A stretch of DNA of 64,000 nt. Source: Amphibalanus amphitrite (lineage: Eukaryota; Arthropoda; Thecostraca; Balanomorpha; Balanidae). A model generated the notes under the pieces. That model made no database searches. It had not been told where the DNA came from and saw only the letters and a program-made list of their open reading frames with translations. The position numbers were made by a program, and so were the translations under genes. This document shows, piece by piece, positions 1-13,700 of this stretch (position 1 is the first letter of the stretch; every line of letters starts with the position of its first letter). The stretch spans positions 496,001-560,000 of the forward strand of contig NW_024881855.1 of NCBI RefSeq assembly GCF_019059575.1. Direction: 5' to 3'.

Positions 1-1433
1 GGTGCTGCCCGAGCGAGGCGAGATTATCTCCGCCGGAAACTTCCACGGCGAGTACCCGGCCAAGGCGCTCGACTTTCTGGCCATCGGAGTCTCCGAGCTG
101 GCGGCCATGTCTGAGAGACGCGTGGAGCGTCTCTGTAACCCGGCCTACTCGGAGCTGCCGGCCTTCCTGGTCAAGGATGGCGGCTTCAACTCGGGATTCA
201 TGATGGCGCACGTGACGGCCGCCGCGCTGGTCTCCGAGAATAAGGTGCTCTGCCACCCGGCGTCGGTGGACAGCATCTCGACCAGCGCCGGTACAGAGGA
301 TCACGTCTCCATGGGCGCGTGGGCCGCGCGCAAGGCACTCATGGTGGGTACTGTCCGGCAGCGCAGACAAGAGCTAATTCCCGTCCAGAGTTTGAGGACG
401 AGATGGTCACGCGTTCTGTACAGAGTTGTCGAGACTTTTTTTCACCATATTTCCTGATCGTGCTCTCGATGACTTGCCCTTTGACGTTTTTATTAGCCGA
501 ATCCTCTAGGTGTCATACGATCGAGCGCATCATGCTTACTTTTGAATCACATCCCAGAACGGCACGTAACACCGCTGACAGGTGCTCAAACTAATCATTC
601 AATCATAGACATTAGCTCTGCAATCTCCCGGTAACATATGCACAGATCAGACTAACATTTCCTAACCCCACAAGGTCAAACTCAGCCTCAACACCTTCCC
701 CCTTCGACAGGTGGTTGAGAATGTGGAGCGAGTGATCGCCATCGAGCTGCTATCAGCCTGTCAGGCCATTGAGTTCCTGCGTCCGCTGAAGACCACGGTT
801 CCCCTGGAGGAGGTGTACAAGGTGGTGCGCTCGCGCGTCGCCGCCTGGGACCAGGACCGCTACATGGCGGCGGATATGGACGCCGCCACGGAGCTGCTGC
901 AGGAGGAGCGCATCTGGCAGGCGGTCCGACTGCACGTGGATCACTACCACTCGGTGCAGGTGAGGAGGGAGAGACCGTGAGCACGACGGTTGTCAGGTCA
1001 GCGGCTGAGGAGACCGCTGTAGGAAAGCGGCGCCACGGGAGAATAATTCAACCCTCTGGCTGAAGGTTAAATGGTCTGGGTGAGGTATAACTAGAGTAAC
1101 CGTTCTTGACCAATAAGTCACCAAAGGTGGTTCGTCTTTATAAGAAGCTTTACAATCGATGAATTTGTTGCGAAATAGCATGCACATCCTATGACAAAAC
1201 CACTTTATTCTCGCACAGTCTTGGCGAGTTTTCGCCGCAGCAGTTCTTCTAACGCCCTCGCCCTGTTTCAGGACATCGAGACTCGTGTGTTCAGCCCGAC
1301 CACCAGTTTCCTGGGTACTAACGCTCGCGACAGGCCGCTGGCCCGTAAGCGCACCGCCAGTTCATCCAAGGACGCGGCCGCGGCCAAGAAGGCCCGAGTT
1401 ACCGGCGAGCGCCGCCTAGCAGCGAAAAAGTGA
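1..1433 (+). CDS. HAL: Histidine ammonia-lyase, 3' (C-terminal) part, three exons
   Basis: HAL deaminates L-histidine to trans-urocanate, the first step of histidine breakdown, as a cytosolic homotetramer. Three exons are visible: 1-343 (5' end outside the window, frame from base 2), 711-959 and 1272-1433 (stop TGA 1431-1433). They join in phase 0 through donors GTGGGT and GTGAGG and clean AG acceptors. The first exon reads [18 protein letters not shown] and later [13 protein letters not shown] and [15 protein letters not shown], all hallmark HAL stretches. The second reads [18 protein letters not shown] and [16 protein letters not shown], the C-terminal helical region. The third is a divergent, lysine- and alanine-rich tail ending RRLAAKK. 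The MIO-forming Ala-Ser-Gly loop lies upstream, outside the window. No frame damage is seen. Family assignment is certain; the end of the tail is slightly less so because it is not conserved. Confidence 0.96.
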
Positions 1434-1746
1434 GGATAGAAGATGACGAGAACGACAGGACAACGAAGAAGCTTGAGAATATCAATACTAAGCGTGAGGG
1501 TGGAAAAGCGTTTGGCCAGCGGCACAAACGCAACGACATCCAGTGACGGCTGAGATAGATGAACGAACATGAATGAAATAAGGCCATTTGACGCGGCGCA
1601 TCCAAAGGGCGGGTGCTGTCTGCGACTTGCGATGCATGAGGGTGTCAAAACTCAGGAGCGATGTCATGAATATTTGACGAGAAAACCGGGGCGTTGCTGA
1701 GTCCATAGCATTGCAAGCAGTCGACTGAATGCCTGCCGCTCAGCGA

Positions 1747-1752
1747 AATAAA
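1747..1752 (+). promoter_or_regulatory. Poly(A) signal AATAAA, probable HAL 3' end
   Basis: A canonical AATAAA lies 314 bases after the HAL stop codon on the same strand. It implies a 3' UTR of roughly 330 bases across 1434-1770. No other gene signal is visible in 1434-1900. Confidence 0.5.
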
Positions 1753-1900
1753 AGCTAACTGTACTAACCACTTAACCTAATCGCGGCGCATAACATCGAA
1801 ACGCACGCCTGTAAAGGACCGAAAACCCAACTTAACAACGTCTACATATGCTCGAAGGTCTCGTGATTTATGTGATGTGTTACACTTTGTGCATATGATA

Positions 1901-2118
1901 TACCGTAAGGTGGGGCTATTTGAGACAGTGGGGCTATTTGAGACAGTATTTAAAATTGTTATAAAGTAAAAACCGTTTGAAATTTATGCTTAATTTTTGC
2001 TCAGGCGATTTACTGCTCGATTCCACACCTCCCTGAGCAAAAATGTCTCACAAAATTCCAACGATCTTCATTTTATAGCGATTTTAAATACTGTCTCAAA
2101 TAGCCCCACTTTACGGTA
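1901..2118. mobile_element. Palindromic MITE, copy 1 (CCGTAA ends, TA target)
   Basis: A 218-bp inverted-repeat element begins TACCGTAAGGTGGGGC and ends with the complement (GCCCCACTTTACGGTA). The 18-bp motif TGGGGCTATTTGAGACAG occurs twice in tandem at the left end and once inverted at the right end. Flanking TA dinucleotides fit a Tc1/mariner-type TA duplication. It has no coding capacity. A second copy in opposite orientation lies at 7436-7672. Confidence 0.8.
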
Positions 2119-4737
2119 ATGTTGTCATCCCGCGAGTGTGGCCAAGGGAAGGTGGCTCGCGTCCAATTAAATACAGTCGTTGCAGACAACCCGTTATGAC
2201 ATGAACCAACCCGGACCAAGTTGGATAGATGGGCGGCACCAGACAGCGGCACATCACTGCATAATGTGGCATTTAAGTCGCCGTGGTCGGCCATCACACC
2301 CAAGTGCCGAGCCGGAGTCCGTGTCAGGGCCCGTGTTACTGAATCGAGATGCGGTCATCGGACCACGACACGAACCATGTCGGGCGCCCAACACAGACAC
2401 CGCGCCACTTCGGGACACGAGATGGGGGCCTCTGTGTTGTGTTGTGGCGGTCGGCAGGGGTGGGCGACGGTTGGGAGACAGCGAACACCCTGCTGAACAA
2501 ACTTGCTTTAGGTGGAATACTGCAATTAATGTCTGACTGTTGTTTGGGTTGCGTCATGCGTGCTAGTGACATGCGTAACGCGTAACCCAACGCATATCGC
2601 TAATACGCAAACGCAGTAAGCGAGTATAAGGCGCTAATTCCTTATCTACCGTCCAAAAAGAAATAAGACACATTCCTAAATAGGGCTGTTAAGTAATTAG
2701 AAAACTGCTATTCAAATCTTTGCGGGCCCCCATGTGTTTATTCATTTTCTAAACGTTAGTCTCCCCTTTTTCACGTTGAAGTCCAACACGGGCACACACC
2801 AGCTTAAAGTCATAACCGATCACGGTAGTTGTATTGCACCTTGTGACGCAGAGCACACAGTCTGGGGCCATGACAGGCCGGCGGTGGACAGCGAGCCTCA
2901 CTACCGGCGCCCTAACACACTCCTACGCACCCGGTCTGTCCACTTTACCCCAAACATCGCTGTCATGCGCATCACTAACAGGGAACTGGGAGAATCCCGC
3001 CGCGGGACCGGGAGGGGGAGTTTGCCAAGGGAAACCCCTGAGGCCTGGAGAGCTAGCAGTGCCCTCTGACGGATTCACCCACCGAAATAGGATCGGTAGG
3101 TCCGGTGGGATAGGCGGGGAGCAGGCAGACATAACACATATTACCTACCAGTAATATCATTCGTTCGGGCATCGCGACCGACAGAGGACAGAAAACTAGT
3201 GCGGCTGGAAGTACAACAGATACAATTACAGCGGCGGCGACAGCATTGCATAGACGTATACGACCGCGACTAAACGAACCACATATTATCAGAATAGCAG
3301 GCGACATTCGGCACAGAAATCGGGTCTCTTGTTAACAAGAACAGTCGATGTTACGTGAGCTGGCACGGGGTACGCTGCGGAGGATTATGCAAAGCAGCAT
3401 CTTCACATAATGCTAGCAAAGGAACACGAGCAGTTGCGATTAATTAATACACTTTGCTATAGTTTCAGGGAAGAAGGCAATTTTAGGAACATGCATCCGC
3501 AACGCCCGAGATAATCGTTCGAATAAAATATTATGAACCCTTACATGGGAGGCTATGAATAACGCCTCAGCCGTTTACACTGCATTTCAACTCCTTCAAA
3601 CGCCGTTTGCATCGCTCGTTGCTTAAATATGACACACGTTTCCATCTAGTTAGTAAACGCTCTCCAGCCCCTACGCGCCAATGACTAACAAGGGCGTAAC
3701 AATGGCAGCCAATACCCGTCCCTCGGTATGGATGGACTCCCTGTTACCCAGCTATCACTGCTGTAACTCTCATCACAGGCACTCCGCTCCCCACCAGCAC
3801 ACTCAGTCCGCGATCAAACGGTAATTAGGCCGTACTAATTAGGTCGTTATATGTCCATTATGACCTCAAAGTCTACTTCTTTCAGTCCGACGGAAGACCA
3901 GGAAACCCTGGTCAACAGTGCCTATGAATGGAACAAAAATTTCCTTAAATCTTATTTGCCGAATGCCGGCCACTTTGGCTGATACCGGTACAAACATGTA
4001 TCGGTAGAGTGTCAGAGACACCTCGCTAGAGTGTCTCTGATTAAAAATAATTAGATTGTTTTGTTCTAGAGTAGATTAAGCCTTCGCTATTTGTTCGAAG
4101 TCTTACTCGGTTTGGCTACCATCGGTTATGTTGCCTCCCTACTCAAAGTCTCGCCAGACCTCTACGGCCGGCCGGCCATGTAACACAGCAACAGGTACTC
4201 ATAAGTCATAACTCTCGCCTCGAAAAGCCGAAACCCGCGGAATGGACTTTTTAAGTCGACCCGCTCAGCAATTGCATTGGAAAAGAATACGAGATACAAA
4301 GTAGCCAAGCTAACGTAAGAGATTCGTAATGTTTCGAAAATTATGAAAAACTATTAATGATGTGGACTTTTAGAGCCCAGCAGAAATGAAGCATACCTCC
4401 GCCAAAGGCCGTGTGTTCTGAACACATCACATCAAAACCCCACTTTCATCACACCAAACAGATCACACATCACACTTAAATAGAAGTTTTGACGGGACCC
4501 AGTCCCCACTGGCATACTTCTAGCATTCTCTAGAAGCGCAACAACAGGAAACAACAGTCTCCTCTATAACCTCTGTCTAGACGCCTTCTGTACCGTCATG
4601 GCACCGCCAACTACTTAACTAGCTCCGCGTCCCCTTCCGTGCCGCAGCATCGTACCCGGCCTCCTGACCCCTGCAATAAGTACTACAAATAAGTACTACT
4701 ACAATCCGTCTACGTCACCGAGTGGGCCGCGCCGTCA
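2119..4737. other. Intergenic, no gene recognised
   Basis: This stretch between the HAL 3' end and the TTC39 stop codon (the genes converge) contains only short unsupported open frames on both strands. A small inverted repeat around 4007-4039 (GTGTCAGAGACAC followed by GTGTCTCTGA) is the only local structure noted. The 3' UTR of TTC39 must occupy its right end, but no convincing minus-strand AATAAA was found close by. Confidence 0.5.
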
Positions 4738-7700
4738 TCAGAGGTCGTCATCGGTGCCGGCGGCGGCGTCATCACAGCCGTTCTCGTCGGGAGCCGTCAG
4801 CGGGTCGGGCGTGGCCGAACCGCTCTTGCTCGCGGCTATGGCACCCATGGCGGCGTGCACGCGGAAGTGCAGCCGGTTGATCATGTTGTAGCCCTTGTAG
4901 CCGGACCTGACGGAAAATAGAGGGAGCGGCGGGTTAGAGGAGCGATGGAGCGATGGAGTGAGAGGGACGCAGAGAGCGAAGGGAAAGGCGGTATACGATC
5001 GAATCTATGTGGTGACGATGAAGCTAAAAATTCCCCACATCTTCACCATGGAAAAATTACTTTCTGCCACCCAGTCAACCGCCTTCAGTCTTCAACCCTA
5101 GACCATCCCGACTCCCTATCCACCATCCAGCACCCTAGCCACAGTCCTGTCATCCACACGACCTCAGCCACCCCGCCACCATCCCCCCCACTCACTTGGC
5201 GTGTTCCAGTATCTTGACGGCGTCCTCCGTGCGGCCGGCCTGAAGCGCCAGCAATCCGAGCTCGAGCCAGGCGAACGGTACCAGGTAGTGGTCGTCACGC
5301 AGCTGCGACTGCAGCCGCGTGACGGCCAGCAGTGCCTCCTCTGCCTGCAGCGGACTGCTGAGGTGCACCAGGCAGACTCCGCGCAGCAGTAGCAGCAGCG
5401 CGCGCTCGTCCGCGGCGAACTCCGACGCTGCTGAGGAGGCAGGGTTAGAAAAGGGGAATGGTCAGACTTGGCAGCTGAGCTACTGTGGAGAGGGAACGCG
5501 AAAATTGCCGAGAACCAGGGCGAAGCAGCGCTCCTCTCATCCATGTTTGTTGATCTACATCAGACAGATGTCACAATTTAGATAAATTAACGACCCAGTT
5601 TAATTGAGCCTATTTTGATCTGCCACATGGTCGCCAGCGTCATGATTAATTTGAATAAAATCAGAGCCCCGATCAGTCTACCAACCACCCCAAACCCACC
5701 CACGTCCCACACCTCATGTCACCTATATTACACTTTCCGCTTCCGAACATCTATCTCAGTTCGCCGCGACCGCAGCGCCTCTGCACTCACCGGCCTTGTT
5801 ATCGAGCGCCGCCAGCTCGTGTTCGACCTCAGAGAACACATCCTCTACCAGGTGGCGCCGTTTGCGCAGAATTTTAAACCCGTTCCACAGGTAGAGCAGC
5901 TCATAGCCGGGCATCAGCAGGCGGCCGCCCTGCGCCAGGTAACGGCGGGACTTCCTGATAACAAACTTCTCTGCCGGCACCGACTTCCCGGCGATGCGCT
6001 GCTTGAAGTCAGGCAGCGTGTTCATGAGGGTGTTGATCTCCTGGCGCTGGGAGTCTTCTCCCGGGGACTGTTCGGCCAGCATCAGCAGCGAAGCGGCGCG
6101 CAGGTAGCTGTAGATGGTGCGCGACCAGCGCGACTCGCGCAGCAGCAGACCGGCGAACTCGGCGGCCTCTTCCCACTGTGACAGGAACCTGCGAAGAGCG
6201 AGACGTCAGCGGGCGGAGGGAAGGCATGCCTTCACACAAGGTCCATCTTGGGCTTATGTAGTTTCGACTACAGCTTAGCAGTGGTAAACTGCTAAAAAAA
6301 AAATTATCTGACAACCCGTGATTCCTCTTCTACCCAGTATGTGCAATTTGTGAACCTCTCACATGCATATTGTTTCAGAAGAGCTCTCATACCCCCTGCA
6401 CTCACAATTGTTCCAGAAGAGGTCTCAGAAGGGCCGCATCCCCCAGCACTCACACATTGTTACCCCAAGACTCACACATTGTTCCAGAAGAGCTCCCAGA
6501 AGCAGACGTGATGGAACTGTGTCCAGCAGCGCTGACTCTGCCAGCTCTCCCGGTACAGCTGCGCACTGCGCTCGAAGTGACCGCGCACCAGTTCCAGGCG
6601 GCCGGCGAAAAACAGGAAAAACGCACCGTTCGGGTATGTCTGTAAGATAAGAGTAGGGGAGGCGGGGTTAGAGCGGCAGGCGAACAAAAAACGTTTTCTT
6701 GTCTGTAATTTGGGTATTTTGTTTTAAACTGAAGTGGATGAAGATGAAATGACAGGTGGTAGGGATTATGTAGAACGGGATTAGCATATTAGCGGAAATC
6801 ATCTATCGTGATCTGCAGATTAAGAGTTTATCAGCTCTAAGCGTCGACCAGACTGGCGGAACGCACCCTGACATCTGTAGTTATCCATAATAAAGAATAT
6901 GGAGCATGACATACAACGAGAACACAGAAATCCCCTTAGGCGGCCAACTCCACTTTGAATCGAGTTTATAAGCACAACAAATCACGCAGCCTTCAACGAC
7001 CAGTAATCACATACAAGGAAATAGCATCTTCGCTACAGCATAGATTGTACTTTCCCACAGTTGTGCTTGCGTTGGGTACATCTAAACATCGTATCAACAA
7101 CATGCATGTTGCGGCGCATTACGTGGAAGGCTGGGTTTGTTTACTTGATCTAAAAAAAGACAGTTAACCCGGCAGGCGGTGGGCCTACCAGCCACCTTCC
7201 GCGCGGTGGGGGGGGGGCACTTTTTTGCCCCCCCCCCCGTATCTCTGAAACTACTGGGTGAAACTACTACTGAAACTACTGAAACTACGGGTCCGGAAAA
7301 TTCAAACGGCGTTCGATAGCCTGTCAAATTTGTCGAGGGAAACAAAATTTAATTGACCTCGGAGTCACCGATGACGTTACAGGTCAGGTCAAAGATAAAA
7401 TGTTTCAACGTTCACGGGGCTTCTAGGGAAAGCACTACCGTAAAGTGGGGCTATTTGAGACAGTGGGGCTATTTGAGACAGTATTTAAAATCGCTATAAA
7501 ATGAAGATCGTTTGATTTTTGTGTGATATTTTTGCTCAGGGAGGTGTGGAATCGAGCATTAAATCGCCTGAGCAAAAAATTAAGCATAAATTTTAAGTGG
7601 TTTTTATTTTGTAGCGATTTTAAATACTGTCTCAAATAGCCCCACTGTCTCAAATAGCCCCACCTTACGGTATAACACCGAGTAAAACGCATTTTGTCGA

Positions 7701-10700
7701 AAATCAGCGATAAGGCGTCAGTTGTCTAGTACATATGTTGCTATTAGAGGTCACTGGTCATACCAGGTCAGGTCACAGGTCAGGTCACCAAAGGTCACCA
7801 AGGATCCCCACATAAACCCAACTTTACTAAGGTTGTGCTATGCATGTTTTACGGCCAGTTTTTCATTTCCAACTCAATGGTGGTGGTTATAAGATCATCA
7901 GGTACGGTTTAGGTCACTTTCTGGTGGAGGTCAGGTCAAGGTCAGGTCAAAAAAAGGTCAAATTTCAAAGTTGATATTTTTGCATAAAATGGGTATCGAT
8001 TCGATGCAGCTCGTCACGGGGAGTCTAGTGGTGGTCTTTGTTTTGCGCTACGAGGTCTAGAATTGCTAAAAATTGAGTTTGAAAATTTGACGTCATCAAT
8101 TTTGAAGTTTTTTCGCTATAACTTGGCCAAAAAAGAGGTATCGATCTCAAATTTGGTATGTAGATAGAAGGTGGTAGGGGCTATCACATATATTCCGGTT
8201 TTTTTGAAATTCAAAAACCTTTTGGGATTTTTTGGCTATTGTTTTCAAAAAATCTATTTTTTTTATTTTTGGGGGTCAAAATCCAAAAAATTCGAAAAAC
8301 CGAAATAGCAGTTTTGTAGTCCTTTTAATTCCACACCTTTTATGTCGGAAACATTTTTCTGTATCTCTACAGTTGTAGACCTGACAGCTCTTCCCGCGAA
8401 ACCTTTTTTTTTTGGGTCGAAAATGGCAAAAATGACGTCACTCTGACGTCATTAGCGGCCAACCTATCATAGCCTTTGGAAAAATTTTGGTCACCATGTG
8501 CGCTAGCGGCTCCCGGGAGGGTACTGAAAGTTTGGTGACGATCGGCGCAGCGATTCTCGAGATATAGCGAAAAAAACTAAAGGGGGGGGGCAAAAAATGC
8601 CCCCCCCCCACCGCCTGGAAGGTTAATGGCGGTTAGGGATACGGACGATAGTTGACCGATTATAGTATTGTCGGTCCTGAGTCTGTGCTGGAATTGGATA
8701 TGCCTGAAGTTGTCACTTTTGTGGCTGATGAAACGGTCCACTGAACTGATCCCTCCAAAACTGTTGACATGCGCGAACCCTGCTGATTACAGATTCTATA
8801 CCACTGCATCTGAAAGACTAGGGCCTCGTTTGGCCTAAACCGCCATCTAATATCTATTATATAATGTAATTAATTCAGCCAACGTTTTGAAACCTAGTAC
8901 GCACAGACAATTTATTATCCAGAATATCTCAACAAACTCCTCGTCCATCCAAACAACATCAGATCCTCTCCCAGCCCAGCCGACCCAAACCGCACGACTC
9001 ACGACTAGCTGTTCGGAGAGAATGCGCTCGGAGGCCACTAGGTCTCCCTCCGAGTTGCTCATGAAGTAGGTGGCGACCAGGTGGTACCCCAGCAGCACCA
9101 GACTGCACAGAGAGCGGTGGATGCTCTCAGTCAGCGAAAATCCCGTCTCCAGCTCCCGCAGTCCAATGTCCTGGACGAGGGGAGGGGGGGGGGGGTCAGT
9201 GGCGGGGAGCGGGGGTGGGTAGGGTGGTGGGTGGATGGGCAGCCCATCAGTAATTGTGTTACGCTGGTACGTTAGTGACAGACGGCAGTCAGCGGCAGGG
9301 TACGAAGAACACAACGGAAGGACTAGGGCGGCTGGCAGCGGGGTCACAGCGACTGGTGCACAGCCCGACAGAGGCCGGGAGGGACAGCGAGAGAGTCGGG
9401 TCAAGAGCATCGCATATATACCGATGTGAAAGGGGAGCTGGGAACATAAGCGCGAGCTTCGGTGATCCATCCGGCACAGTTATCGACCGATGCCGCAGGG
9501 TCACACCGCTGGTCTGAGAGGTCCGACGAAATAGCGGGGTTTGTGCGTAGGTAGTGGGCACCATAATCATTTTCATTTGAGTCTTTTCAGTCATAGAAAA
9601 ATCATTGTGTGACGGTATGCTAAGTGACACGCATAGGTCTTGCAATCAATGCTCTATTCTTTGGAGCAAACAGGCTATCAGTGTTTCCCATTATCCTAAA
9701 TCCGGCATTCGTTCCAAAATAAAAAGAAACTAATAAATTAACAACCAATCAACTTCTAATCACTTCTAATAATAAGGTCATAGCTAAGTACCAACTCATA
9801 TGCAGCATTACCCGGATGTCAGCTACGCCAAGCCCTTCCGCGACATATCACCCACTCATCAGCCGGCGCCACTGCAGTAATCACCCATCAAGTGGGGGTC
9901 TACCCTGGCTCAGTCGCGATAGCACGCGGCGATACTCCGTCATATAGGGGCGCCAGGCTGCCAGCGGGCGCTATCGACCGGTGGTGGCGCGTGACTCACA
10001 AAACGGCCCGCCCCGAATGACGTACGGCTAGGGACACCTGTGGCCACCGTAGCATGTAGGCCGACACTGGGGTTAATTGTATGGTGTGACTGGTGCTTTA
10101 CGAACTACGTAGTCCGTCGGAGCTGCCTGGTACCGGTCGCTACACTTGGAGTTATGGGATGGCTTGAATTTGAGCTTGGCATTTAGACTTCCCAAGCGTA
10201 TGTCGCTTGAGCTAAGATATGGTATTCGCGGTTTCCGAGCATACATCTATAGCTACACTAATGGAAAGCGGTGAATGATTGCCGTTGGCTGGGCGCACCG
10301 ATTATAAGAAGTTCATGAATTCGCATAAGTGTACGACAGCGTGCAACTGAAATATCGGGCTACGTACATACGTCGTGCATGCTTGTCGCGTGGCAAAGTG
10401 TTTCGCAAAAGGTGATTGATTCATTCGCACTGCAATACAAGTGAAAAGAATAAAATGTAGCAAATACTCAACTCACCTCCTTCGCCTAGCAGAGACAGAG
10501 AAGTGAAAGAAACACGCTCATCTCAGACAGTTGTTAGTGTCATTTCAGAAAACAGTACACGGTAAAGACGGCAGAAGTGAGCAGAATAGCGATGAAGAAA
10601 AAGGACGACATTGGACACATTTGGAATTTTGTGTCATAAATCCCATCGGTACCAGCGTGAATATATCCCACAGTATGAATCAGAGATCGTACCGAGATCT

Positions 10701-13700
10701 TCATCTGTTGTGTAACTCGTTGCAGATAATTAACCCGCGCCCAGATGGGGTCTGCCGAGCAACGCGGTATGATGGGGGGGGGGGGCATTTTGCCCCCCCC
10801 CCTCAGATCTCGAGAACCACGCAACATAGCGACAAGCGGTAAATGGTGTTGGATAGCCCCAACGGGGAACTACCTTGTGACCCAATTTCATTGACCTCGG
10901 TCAAACCGATGACGTCACAGGCCAGGTCAAAGGTCGAATTTTCACCGTTTACAGGCATTTCAAGAAATGCGTTGTAAAATCGTTTAAAATGCATTTCATT
11001 GAAAATCATCGATGGGGAAATGTTCTTCAAACACATATTTTGCTATTTGAGATCACTGATACCAGGTCAGGTCACAGAGGTCAGGTCACTGGGGGGTCAC
11101 AATATGAAAGTGTCGTGTGATACATGTTTTATGGTCCATTTTACATGACAAATGCGATTATGTGGGTCAGACAGACTTTAGGGCCAGCTTAGGTCACGTT
11201 TTGGTCAAGGTCAGGTCAAGGTCAGGTCAAGGTCAGGTCAAATTAGGTCAAATTTCAAAGTTGATATTTTTGCATAAAATGGGTATCGATTCGATGCAGC
11301 TCGTCACGGGGAGTTCAATGGTGGTCTCCGTTTTGCGCTACGAGGTCTAGAATTGCTAAAAATTGAGTTCAAAAATTTGACGTCATCAATTTTTAACAGT
11401 TTTTTCGCTATAACTTGGCCAAAAAAAGAGGTATCGATCTAAAATTTGATATGTATATCGAAGAGCGCAGGGGCTATCACATATATTCCGGTTTTTTCGA
11501 AATTCGAAAATTTTTTGGAAATTTTTTGAGTTTTTCTAAAAAAATCATTTTTTTGGGGGGGGGGGGTCAAAACGGCCCCCGGTCAACAGACATGGAAGCC
11601 CAAATCTAGTCGGATATGAAAATTCTTCTAAATCCATAGACTTTAATGCTAAATTGACTATATTTGAGAGGGTTTTATGAAGATACATGACCAGATACAG
11701 AAAAAAGCGAGATGCTATCTTGTAGATTAAATCATCTACTATCTGCGACTTTTGAAGTGTTTTTCAATCTGAGGTACGGAAATCGTGTTCCCAAGAGACT
11801 GAAAGTAGACATGCTTTACATTAGACCCAATGGCAAAAATTCGGAAATTGACGAAATTGGCCATATTTACGTCGGATTTCTGAAAATTTCTAGACAGGAT
11901 ATATAAAAACCCGAGATGCTATCAGGTGGGAAATTTCATTGTCTATTATCGCTTTTGGAAGTGTTTTTCGATCTGAGACCGACAAATCGTGTTCCCAAGA
12001 GACTGAAAGTAATCCTGTTCTACAGCAAGACAATGGCAGAATTCTAATATTTGATGGAAGATATGTTAGGTGATAATAACCTTACTACTAATTGCAATGC
12101 TTCATTGGAAAGCTCAACACTGGTACTATCATCGGTCTTTGCATTGCTATTTCACAGAACGACAAGAAATAACGTTTTGAAGCCTTTGAATATTGACTTA
12201 CTTTTCATCGACGGGCTCGATCCCCATCACCACCAACAATTTTCCGGGAAGTCAGGATTTTGTAGATATTTAAGCAGAATTGCAGAGCTGTGTTAATACT
12301 ACGGCACTTAAATACACATTTTAGGAAAACTGCTTTTTTCTTAGCATGAGTTAGGTCTCAGAAACAGCAACATGTCGATATAATGAGGAAAAATAAGTGC
12401 AAATGATCGCGCAAGAGAGTATCCTTAGCTCCCTAGCAACCACCTAGCAACGTAAGGCAAAATAGTAAACAACTCCTGTTGATATCAGGTACTCAGCCTT
12501 GGAAGCACACTAGACGGTCACCATACTGGGCTTCATACTGAATTTTGCATACCAGAATGGATGTTTCCAACTAAAATAATTTTTTCGCGAAATTTATCCT
12601 TGTTGCCCTACTATTTTTCGTAAAACCGAGATATACAAACTTCATGATATCAAAAATAATATTGTGATAATGAAAACCGCCATATAAAACAAGATAATTG
12701 CTGAGATCATGCCTACTAAACTTAGTCCTACCCCCTAATTCAATATACCCTGGGTCAAAATCCCAAAATTTCGAAAATCCGAGATAGCAGTTTTGTAGCG
12801 CCGTCTTTTGTCTACACAACCACATAAAGAACTTTAAAATTGCTTGTTAACTGTAGAATTGGTGAGCGTTTCAAGATGTCATGTTTTTTGCTCATTTTTA
12901 CTCGAACATGACCTCAGTTTGACCTCAATAACTCCTGACCTGAGGTGACCTGTGACTTGATTTTTTGTGTGAAGGTGTCAAATTGATGTCCGGTAAGGTA
13001 CCTACCCAAAATTTAGCGGCGCTGCGCGCCGCCGTTTTCTCGCTATTTAAGAAAAACCACAGGGGGGGGCCAATGGCCCCCCCCCATCAGGGCGCGGGTT
13101 AAAAATCAACAGATCAGAACATAAGTATGAAGTACCGCACTAAACACACAGATCCTGCCCATTCGTACCTTGTTTCCAGTGAAACCCACGAACTCCAGAA
13201 GCTTCAGAATTTTCGCCGGAAGCTGTGAGATCATCTGCAAGAGAACAATTCATCAGCATTCACGTCAAAAAGTGAGAAATGAACGTCATCAAAGCAACCA
13301 ATCATGTCTCTCAGCCCATACCAACGTTCCTACGAAACCATTGAATGCTAAAAATAAGATCACCGTCCACATTTTCTGTCTCCCGAGTCGACTCTATAAC
13401 CACTTCCTGAACCCCAATACCGCCTTACCAGGTTGAAAGTGCCGACGCCCAGTCGCACTCCGCCCTCAAAGTGCTGTTTCGTCTTGGATCCCGTCCAGTC
13501 CCTGTGTTTCAGCATCTGCCAGCAGTCCCTGTCGAGGACGGTTATAGCGGTCAACACAATTCAGCTTTCGTCGCTACTGGGGACGGAAACAGCTTAAACT
13601 GCGACAGCGTATGTGACGTAACGGTTCCCCATTAGCGGCGATAGACACACTAAAAGGGTACATTATCAATCCATTTATGCGGCCACTAAGTGCTGGCCAC

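Noticed and set aside
2180-2590. Overlapping open frames on both strands near 2.2-2.6 kb
   Set aside because: No homology, no splice partners, and all frames are short and mutually overlapping.
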